Positions 1 through 5,403 of a stretch of DNA of 22,095 nucleotides are shown here, one piece after another (position 1 is the first letter of the stretch; each line of letters starts with the position of its first letter). The notes beneath the pieces are model-generated. The model searched no databases and was not told the origin of the DNA. It saw nothing but the letters and a program-made list of their open reading frames with translations. The translations under genes and the position numbers were made by a program. The stretch comes from FEN-1088 sp031407985 (GTDB taxonomy: Bacteria > Myxococcota_A > Polyangia > Fen-1088): NCBI GenBank assembly GCA_031407985.1, contig JANOJB010000146.1, positions 1 through 22,095 on the forward strand, written 5' to 3'.

Positions 1-322
1 ATTCGAGGAGCTATTTCGCCACCTCGCGATCGCCACACTGATGGCCGACGGATTCCAGACGAGCGAGATCGAACGCTTGCTTTCGACTCATGGGCATCGA
101 TTCGCGAAGACTAACAGTCGCCCCGTGACCGGGTCGATGAACGATCACGTTCAAAACAGCCGCTGGTATTTCGAGCAGGACGGCGGACTGAAGATCGCCG
201 GCGTAGGCGCGATCAATCGCCGGCTGAACCGGACGCCCATGGGGGCATTGGCGTCCGGACAGCACATGGATTTTCCGATCGACGTTCTCGCGCGGATTAT
301 TCGCCCGTCCGGCGCGGCGTGA
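1..322 (+). CDS. DUF6933-like protein, C-terminal part (5' end outside window)
   Basis: The reading frame is open from base 2, at the window edge, to TGA at 320-322, so the true start lies upstream. The C-terminal sequence has the signature I recall from DUF6933 proteins: a K-T-N-S/N-R-x-V-x-GSMND motif, followed by an aromatic stretch (WYFEQDGGL) and a segment with paired arginines and P-M-G. The domain has no established function; members are often found among accessory and toxin-antitoxin genes, which fits the decayed neighbourhood downstream. The ATG at 41 is internal and not needed. The family call rests on memory of the motif, so the coding call is firmer than the name. Confidence 0.65.
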   Translation, partial: FEELFRHLAIATLMADGFQTSEIERLLSTHGHRFAKTNSRPVTGSMNDHVQNSRWYFEQDGGLKIAGVGAINRRLNRTPMGALASGQHMDFPIDVLARIIRPSGAA

Positions 323-397
323 TCGCGGTCGGTCGGGCGAAGATATGCGGGCGCGGGCCTTATCGCGGTTCGAGGCCCGGGTCGTCCCGAAGTTCGT

Positions 398-545
398 TCA
401 CGCCCCGAGGCCTGATCGTCCCGTCTTGGTTCCTAAGCTACGCGCCCTGAACGCCTCGAACACCACGCCAGCCGCACCCCCCCGGTCGAAGAACCGCTCG
501 GACGATGATGTTCGTATCGAGAACCGCCCGCAAGCCGTCAGGCAC
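398..545 (-). pseudogene. PIN-domain toxin, N-terminal fragment (frameshifted, cut off)
   Basis: A GTG at 545-543 overlaps the end of the antitoxin-like gene and opens a frame reading VPDGLRAVLDTNIIVRAVLRP. This is the classic start of a PIN ribonuclease, with the first catalytic Asp in L-D-T-N. In that frame a TAG at 440-438 ends it after 35 codons. Removing one G from the run of seven G (475-481, read as C on the plus strand) restores a family-like continuation, GGAAGVVFEAFRARS. Even then the frame loses similarity and ends at 398. The rest of a PIN domain appears on the opposite strand at 779-1080, so this looks like half of a gene separated by rearrangement. Confidence 0.6.
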
Positions 546-762
546 GGGTCCGGCGCGCCTCAACGACCCCTTCGTCCGCTGCGCGATCGAGCGCGTCGGG
601 ATCCTGCGTCTCCAAAGTCGTTTGGATGTTCCTCAGCACACTCCAGTCGGGCTGTGCCCCGGAACGGACGAGCGCCCGTGCCAGTAAGTTCGCGCGCTCC
701 ACAGGCGTCAGCGCCGCGATCTGCGTCAGGAGGTCGTCGACCTTGGTTGCTGGCTGGCCCAT
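538..762 (-). CDS. Small antitoxin-like protein upstream of PIN toxin remnant
   Basis: This 74-residue acidic protein (MGQPATKVDDLLTQI...) has helical, Leu/Ala-rich content and the phrase LTPVERANLLARAL. Such short proteins are commonly the antitoxin partner of PIN (VapC-like) toxins. Its last codons overlap the GTG of the PIN N-terminal fragment by 8 bases, the usual coupling in toxin-antitoxin operons. I see no strong Shine-Dalgarno before ATG 762, and the sequence upstream lies next to a suspected inversion junction, so its promoter may have been lost. I recognise no specific antitoxin family; the role is inferred from size and the overlapping partner. Confidence 0.5.
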   Translation of the reverse strand: MGQPATKVDDLLTQIAALTPVERANLLARALVRSGAQPDWSVLRNIQTTLETQDPDALDRAADEGVVEARRTRA

Positions 763-778
763 TCTGTGAGTTTAGCCG

Positions 779-1080
779 ATGGCACCGTTCGAGATGGTCA
801 CGTCGGCCGCGTTGCTCGAGGAACTGGTCCGGGTTCTCCTCGGCCCCTCTGTCCGTCGGGTCGCGGCAATCACGGAACAGCAGGCCGCCTCGTGCGCGCG
901 AACATCGAGTCTGAAGCCGTTGTCGTTCCGGGGCACTACCAAGACGTGCGGGTGGTGCCGACCGACCCGACCGATGAACTGCTTTTCGCCGCTGCCCTCG
1001 AAGGTCGCGCGACCTCTGTCGTCAGCGGTGACCTTGCCGACGTGCGTCCGGTGAAGATATGGAAGCCGTACGAGGTGTGA
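779..1080 (+). pseudogene. PIN-domain toxin, C-terminal fragment (frameshifted)
   Basis: Frame 2 from 788 reads FEMVTSAALLEELVRVL, the middle of a PIN domain (V-T-S-x-x-L-L-x-E-L). From about 885 the similarity moves to frame 1, which reads ESEAVVVPGHYQDVRVVPTD, then PTDELLFAAALEG and SVVSGDLADV, ending VKIWKPYEV. This contains the conserved D-P-x-D-x-x-x-x-A-A-A and V-S-G-D elements with the later catalytic acids. A frameshift near 885 is therefore needed to make one product. No N-terminal D-T-N segment precedes it on this strand; that half lies inverted at 398-545. Confidence 0.6.
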
Positions 1081-1296
1081 TCCAGGTCGTGAGCGCGCCG
1101 TACTTCGCGACGGAGGTACTACAACTCCAGCCCGGCGGCCGGTGAGCGCCGACGGAGGCACTCGAACCGTTGCCCACCAGTTGCCCAAACAGATCCAACC
1201 CTCCCAAACTCGACCCAACCAGACCTAACGAAAGTTGCGGAAAGCGCGCGGGAGTCTGTGCAAGCCCCCGAAGAACCGGGGTTGTCGGACGTTTTC
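1081..1296. other. Intergenic stretch without a recognisable gene
   Basis: No convincing coding frame is visible. The segment at about 1168-1228 is rich in short C- and A-rich motifs (repeated cccaac / cccaaac), as is often seen just before attachment sites, but no integrase remains. Confidence 0.4.
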
Positions 1297-1314
1297 GACT
1301 CCCGGCGCCTCCAC
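1297..1314 (+). repeat. 18-bp direct repeat, tRNA/tmRNA 3'-end-like (att-like), copy 1
   Basis: GACTCCCGGCGCCTCCAC occurs here and again at 3223-3240. In this copy the preceding bases give TTCGACT-CCCGG-CGCCTCC-A-CC: a T-loop, T-stem 3' strand, acceptor 3' strand, discriminator and CC, as at the 3' end of many tmRNA and some tRNA genes. The matching 5' T-stem and a tmRNA body are absent, so this is a 3'-end fragment, the usual form of an integrated element's attachment core, not a functional RNA gene. Confidence 0.6.
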
Positions 1315-1416
1315 CTAAAGTTCCAAGTAGTTAAGTACCAAAACGGCCCTTGTCGCCCACCTGTCGCCCAGCGTTTGGCGCGGGTGCGGCGCTGCTGCCG
1401 AGGCCGTCGAGCAGTT

Positions 1417-1596
1417 TCACGGATCGAGCAGATCGCCCTTCACCACCTGGACGCCGCGCTTCTTGAGTGCCTCGGCCGATACGCTGGCCGGATTGCGGCT
1501 GGCCACACGAACGGCATATGGGCCAGAGGCCAGCAACGCGTCGACGACGCCGCCTCCCTGAGCCCCGGTACCACCGACGGCTGTTTGCTTGGTCAT
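1417..1596 (-). pseudogene. NmrA-like NAD(P)-binding protein, truncated after about 59 residues
   Basis: ATG 1596 is preceded by a good ribosome binding site (AGGAGACAGGAC). The product starts MTKQTAVGGTGAQGGGVVDA, with the glycine-rich G-G-T-G-A-Q-G Rossmann motif of NmrA-like atypical short-chain dehydrogenases, and continues through VRVASRNP and VVKGDLLDP. It then meets TGA at 1417. Full family members are around 280-300 residues, so about four fifths is missing. Downstream sequence toward the 18-bp repeat carries no recognisable continuation in any frame I checked. It lies just after the aldo/keto reductase remnant on the same strand and was probably part of a small redox operon. Confidence 0.6.
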
Positions 1597-1664
1597 GTCC
1601 TGTCTCCTCTTCAACTGTTGAACCAGCCACTACAACAACATCACCACCCATTCCCCAGTCCGCG

Positions 1665-2664
1665 TCACGCTGTCTGGTCGACCACCTTCATTTGCTCCTC
1701 ATTCATCCGGCCACCGTGCACTTTGAGCTTGGAGAAGGCTGTATCCATCTCGCGAAGGTCCGCAGGCGTTAGCTGAACATTGATTGCGCCCAGGTTTTCT
1801 TCCAGGTGGTCCAAGTTGCGTGTGCCGGGGATCGGAACGATCCAGGGCTTCTGCGCGAGAAGTCAGGCGATGGCGACCTGAGCACGCGTCGCGTTCTCCT
1901 TCTCGGCGAAGCGTTTCAGCAGATCGACGATCGGCTTGTTCGCAGCCAAGTTTGCCGAAGAGAAGCGATCGAAGCCGTGCCGAAGGCCTTCTTCTGGTCG
2001 AACTTCGTCTGAATATCGATCTTTCCGGTCAGGTCGCCCATGCCCACGGGTCCCCAGGGGACGAAGCCGATTCCTAGTTCCTCGCACGCCTTGAGCACGC
2101 CGTTCTTTTCGGGATCCCTGGTCATCAGCGAGTATTCGGTCTGAACGGCTGTGACTGGTTGGACCGCGTGTGCGTCGCGGATGGTTTTCGCGCTCGCCTC
2201 GGACAGGCCGAAGTGCAGAACCTTTCCGGCCTTGATCAAATCCTTGATCGCGCCAGCTACGTCTTCGATCGGGACCTGTGGGTCGACGCGGTGCTGGTAG
2301 TAGAGATCGATTCGGTCGGTCTTGAGGCGCTTGAGGGAAGCCTCCACCACTTTCTTGATGTGCTCGGGTCGGCTGTTGAGGCCACTGGCCTTGATGTCGA
2401 AGCCGAACTTGGTGGCGACGACGACCTTGCCCCGAATAGGCGCGAGCACTTCGCCCACGAGCTCCTCGCTCGTGTATGGGCCGTAGACTTCAGCGGTATC
2501 GAAGAACGTGACGCCCTTTTCGTGGGCGGTCCGAAAGACCTTGATGCCCTGGTTCTTATCGGCGGGAGGCCCGTAGTTGGCGTGACGCTCATGCACCCCG
2601 CGCCGATTTCCGAGACCTCCAGATCTCGTGTCTCCGGGACGGTGGTCTGCGTGTTCGTTTTCAT
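1665..2664 (-). pseudogene. Aldo/keto reductase, inactivated by two frameshifts and a nonsense codon
   Basis: ATG 2664 has a clear ribosome binding site (AAGGAGACATTC) and starts MKTNTQTTVPETRDLEVSEI. A frameshift near 2585 moves similarity to the frame reading ANYGPPADKNQGIKVF, then FFDTAEVYGPYTSEELVGE (active-site Asp and Tyr) and KRLKTDRIDLYYQHRVDP. A second frameshift near 1985 leads to GFDRFSSANLAANKPIVDLL. A TGA near 1870 stands where the family has the Trp of A-I-A-W-L-L-A-Q-K-P-W. The frame then stays open through WIVPIPGTRNLDHLEENLGA (NADP-binding C-terminus) to TGA at 1665-1667. Overall length, about 333 codons, is right for a complete AKR, so decay is recent and by point lesions. 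The closest family is the AKR11/13-like group of stress-linked NADPH reductases. Confidence 0.8.
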
Positions 2665-2752
2665 GAATGTCTCCTTGTCTCGTCGACCGCGAGCGACGAC
2701 GACAGGTCGCGGAACGCGTCGATCTGTTGCTTGAGAGTGGCGGTTACCTGCC

Positions 2753-3223
2753 TTCGACGCGGGCATTCGCCTCGGGGAGTAGGTCGTGCGCGACATGGTC
2801 GCGGTCCAGGTAGGCGGACGCCAGCGGTTGGTGGTCGTGGGTACTCCCAAATACTTCGCCCGCCACGAACGACCTGGGCAGCCGAAGGACCTGCTGTCGC
2901 ACCGGTGCGTCGTGCACTTCAGGTCCGGGGGCGAAGCGTATCGGTGGGAGTTCAAGAAAGGGGGCCGCGAGCGTCAGGTTGCGGTGACGGGCGCGGTGTT
3001 CGAAAACGACGCGGGCATTGCGCTCCGCGCCGTGTTGACCGGCGAAGTGATCGGCTTCGCCTTCGAGGCGGAGGTGGCGGCCCATCTCGCCAAGGGTACG
3101 CTCAAGACCGTGCTCGATGACTGGTGCCCGAGCTTCCCAGGCTTTCATCTCTACTATCCGAGTCGCCGCGAGGTCACACCGGCGCTGCGAGCGTTCATCG
3201 AGACCATGAAGGGCGGCGGCTAG
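2753..3223 (+). pseudogene. LysR-type regulator, effector-binding domain only
   Basis: The frame reads FDAGIRLGE, then a TAG at 2780-2782, then VVRDMVAVQVGGRQRLVVVG and onward through PKYFARHERPGQPKDLLSHR, ALRAVLTGEVIGFAFEAEV, HLAKGTLKTVLDDWCPSFPG and FHLYYPSRREVTPALRAFI. These are the landmarks of the C-terminal two thirds of a LysR effector domain. The helix-turn-helix and first part of the sensor domain, about 130 residues, are missing, and the TAG interrupts what remains. Divergent LysR/aldo-keto-reductase pairs are common, so a deletion between the two genes probably removed the LysR start. The TAG stop overlaps the border of the second 18-bp repeat. A short protein from GTG 2786 is possible but would not bind DNA. 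Confidence 0.75.
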
Positions 3224-3240
3224 ACTCCCGGCGCCTCCAC
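3223..3240 (+). repeat. 18-bp direct repeat, att-like, copy 2
   Basis: Exact second copy of GACTCCCGGCGCCTCCAC (first at 1297). It begins at the last base of the LysR remnant's stop codon and is followed by unrelated sequence. The two copies bracket 1.9 kb of broken genes. Everything to the right is intact and compact, so this point marks the boundary between decayed accessory DNA and the conserved-looking block. Confidence 0.6.
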
Positions 3241-3334
3241 AAATAGTAGATACTTTCGCACCTGCGACGTCGTCTCGAGTCTCCGTCCGCGCCCGACGAC
3301 ACGTCCGCGACCTGAGCAGACCGAAGACGCGACC

Positions 3335-3380
3335 GTCACCGCGGGGTGACATGAAATCGTCCACGTTACGCTGGGGTTCC
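3335..3380. promoter_or_regulatory. Tandem dyad operator (UAS-like), site A
   Basis: GTCACC-GCGG-GGTGAC (3335-3350) is a perfect 6+6 dyad with a 4-bp spacer. Thirty bp downstream GTTACG-CTGG-GGTTCC (3365-3380) is a degenerate copy. The same arrangement is found at 9799, 15927 and 17420. Its position 62 bp upstream of a sigma-54-like -24 element suits an enhancer site for an NtrC-type activator. Confidence 0.65.
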
Positions 3381-3411
3381 GACGCGCACTGAAGCACGCG
3401 ACTGCGCCGGC

Positions 3412-3427
3412 TGGCATATCGTTTGCG
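3412..3427 (+). promoter_or_regulatory. Sigma-54-like promoter of envelope operon
   Basis: TGGCATATCGTTTGCG keeps the GG-N10-GC core of the sigma-54 consensus TGGCACG-N4-TTGCW, with TGGCA and TTGC intact. Mismatches are at consensus positions 6, 7 and 16. The expected transcription start, about 12 bases after the GC, would be near 3438, only some 6 bases before ATG 3444. The leader would be unusually short. Confidence 0.5.
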
Positions 3428-3443
3428 TGATGGGTGAGTCGCC

Positions 3444-4946
3444 ATGGCGATTCTGCAGGCGCTTCTCGCGCTTCTTACAAAGTCCGCCGGAAAAATTATC
3501 AACGCCCTTTTCGGTTGGGCGGTTCACGCGCTGTTCGGTCAGACGTCGTCCAAACAACAGACGCTTCTGTCCGGGTTGGTGGCTGCGGCTGTGGCGTGGC
3601 CACTGCTGGTCGTCGGCATCGTCGCGCCTAAAATGGCCGCGCTGGTGCTGACCTTCGTTCCGATACCGAACTGGGTACCGTCGTGGATTGTGCGCCTGGT
3701 GTGGTTGGCGTTGGCGTTGATCGTTCCACTTGCTCTGGGGCTGGCAATTACGGCGAAAGCCCCCGCCGAGAGTACTCCCGAACCCACCATCAAAAGACTG
3801 TTGCGTGGCTTTCCCATCACGATTGGACTGGCTGCGGCCTTCCTTATCATGTTCGTGTCGGTGCCCATCATGCGGGTTGTCACGATGGTACGCGGATGGA
3901 CGAGCGCGGATGTTCCTCTGGTTACGGATGCCGAGGCATACCATCGGACGGCAACGCAAACGGTGGATGTCCTGAACAAACACGGGTTCAGACTGCGCGC
4001 GGCATCTCCCGGATGGTGGGTCACCGCTCCTACGCGCCTTCTCGGATGGTTCGGAGGTGACGCGTTTCGACGGTACGTACCAGCACGCCTGGAATACTTC
4101 GAATCATCCGATCTGACGGTTTCGTTCTACACCAGTGGCGCTCTGCTGCAGGGACTTCGGCAGAAGGTCACCTGGGGCCATGGTCTGATTGCCGAAACGC
4201 TGGCGCGCGGATCGGGATTTTTGACCATCGATCCGGCTGCTCAAAAATTGGAAAGCCAGATTCGCCGCGTTTGGAAGGTATACGAGGAAGAGCCCGTCGC
4301 GCATCAAAATGCGCCACGGCTGATCGAACGTGTCGGTGACATAGCCAAGGAGCTCACAGAGCTGGACGTGCCCTACGACGAGTGGAGTGTCATCTACCGG
4401 CAAGTGTTGCAACTGGATCGCGCCGTACGCGGTCAACGACAGATGCTTGATTCATTGAATCCGCAGGAGGAGGTTGCCGTGACGAGCGAAACTGGCGGCA
4501 GACAGCGAGAAGACATTCGAGAGCGGGCACGGGAAAAGATCTCGGGTCCGGGACCGAGCGTCGGCAAGAGTGCCGCCGATCTGTCCACCGGTGAGCTGAT
4601 AGGCGAGATCACCGGACAGGTTGGACTGTTGGCCAGAATGCAGATCGATCTGGCCAAGACCGAACTCCAGGCCGATCTGCGTGCGGAGGTGGCCATGGCC
4701 AGTCGCCTGGGTATCGCCGCGCTTTCTGGCTTCGTGACTGTCAATCTGCTGCTGGTCACAGCGGTGTTGGCGTTGGCGCAAAGGATGCCGGCCTGGAGTG
4801 CCGGTTTGGCAGTCAGTTCGACGACGTTGACGATTGCGGCCGTCGCAGGACTGATGGGCTGGAGCAAACGGGTGCGGACGCCGCTTGAGAGAACCCGTCG
4901 CACATTGAAAGAGGATGCGCAATGGACCAAGGAGCGATTGGCATGA
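3444..4946 (+). CDS. Membrane protein fused to C-terminal YqjE/DUF1469 (holin-X-like) domain
   Basis: This 500-residue protein has two parts. Residues 1-345 have several hydrophobic segments (about 41-75, 82-104, 122-146) and then a soluble region (about 155-340) with VPLVTDAEAYHR, SPGWWVTAPTRLLGWFGGDA and VWKVYEEEPVAHQNAP; I do not recognise this part. Residues about 380-500 form a DUF1469/YqjE-type domain: an amphipathic STGELIGEITGQVGLLARMQ helix, K-T-E-L-x-A-D motif, two transmembrane helices (about 422-446, 450-472) and a basic tail. YqjE-like proteins are small inner-membrane proteins often encoded beside DUF3618 or YqjD/ElaB proteins, as here. ATG 3444 follows a GGGTGAG-like site. The next gene overlaps by ATGA. 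A strong internal ribosome binding site precedes the YqjE part (see 4464-4481), so it may also be made separately. Confidence 0.8.
   Translation: MAILQALLALLTKSAGKIINALFGWAVHALFGQTSSKQQTLLSGLVAAAVAWPLLVVGIVAPKMAALVLTFVPIPNWVPSWIVRLVWLALALIVPLALGLAITAKAPAESTPEPTIKRLLRGFPITIGLAAAFLIMFVSVPIMRVVTMVRGWTSADVPLVTDAEAYHRTATQTVDVLNKHGFRLRAASPGWWVTAPTRLLGWFGGDAFRRYVPARLEYFESSDLTVSFYTSGALLQGLRQKVTWGHGLIAETLARGSGFLTIDPAAQKLESQIRRVWKVYEEEPVAHQNAPRLIERVGDIAKELTELDVPYDEWSVIYRQVLQLDRAVRGQRQMLDSLNPQEEVAVTSETGGRQREDIRERAREKISGPGPSVGKSAADLSTGELIGEITGQVGLLARMQIDLAKTELQADLRAEVAMASRLGIAALSGFVTVNLLLVTAVLALAQRMPAWSAGLAVSSTTLTIAAVAGLMGWSKRVRTPLERTRRTLKEDAQWTKERLA
4464..4481 (+). promoter_or_regulatory. Internal ribosome binding site and in-frame GTG before YqjE domain
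   Basis: CAGGAGGAGGTTGCC sits immediately before GTG 4479-4481, which is codon 346 of the 500-residue frame. AGGAGG is a near-perfect anti-Shine-Dalgarno match at workable spacing. Initiation here would give a stand-alone 155-residue YqjE-like protein, the usual size for that family. Confidence 0.55.
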
Positions 4947-5362
4947 ACAACGCGGGCGCCGACGGGAAAACACCGATAGATGCAGCCGAGAAGGGTGCGC
5001 AACTGGAACATGACATCGAAGCCATACGCGACAACCTGGGGGGCTTGGTTGGGGAGTTGGACCGCAGACGTCATCGTGTGTTCAACATCCGGGCGCAGCT
5101 GCGCGATCACGCGATACCACTGGCGATTGGAATGGTGACTCTCGCGGGTCTGTTGGCAGGCGGTGTCGCCGTCGTCCGCGCCCGGCGGCGGCCAACCCTG
5201 ACAAAGCGCGCCTCACGATTGCGCCAGGCTGCATGGGGCGCATTGGGTGCGGCGCTGTTTCGCAACGGCATGGCGACCGTGTTGGCCCGACGACTCGCAG
5301 AACGATTGGTCGCGCGTCCGGTATTCGCCGAGGCAGTCAAGACTGGCGCGACGCGAGCGTGA
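4943..5362 (+). CDS. DUF3618-like membrane-anchored protein
   Basis: This 139-residue protein resembles DUF3618 proteins: an N-terminal acidic/amphipathic segment (about 20-45, LEHDIEAIRDNLGGLVGELD, matching the family pattern I-E-x-x-R-x-x-L-x-x-x-V-x-x-L), a basic patch, and one transmembrane helix (about 57-79) followed by RARRR. Such proteins occur with YqjE/YqjD-type stress proteins; the molecular role is unknown. I chose ATG 4943 rather than 4922 because it forms an ATGA overlap with the preceding stop and has GGAG (4930-4933) upstream. The C-terminal half is Arg/Ala-rich and probably cytoplasmic. It forms an operon with the genes on either side. Confidence 0.7.
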   Translation: MNNAGADGKTPIDAAEKGAQLEHDIEAIRDNLGGLVGELDRRRHRVFNIRAQLRDHAIPLAIGMVTLAGLLAGGVAVVRARRRPTLTKRASRLRQAAWGALGAALFRNGMATVLARRLAERLVARPVFAEAVKTGATRA

Positions 5363-5403
5363 CCTACCGACATGGTGAATCGCAAAAGACAGTCGTGGCA
5401 GGA

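Noticed and set aside
772..1218. Long minus-strand open frame over the PIN C-terminal remnant
   Set aside because: Arg/Ser-rich, no recognisable motif; the plus strand carries clear PIN-domain residues here.
970..1314. Complete tmRNA (ssrA) gene ending at 1316
   Set aside because: No 5' half, no tag ORF and no pairing T-stem strand; only the last ~23 bases resemble tmRNA.
5233..5403. N-terminal extension of the TamB-like protein from ATG 5233
   Set aside because: It lies within the DUF3618 gene in another frame; the membrane anchor begins right after ATG 5404.
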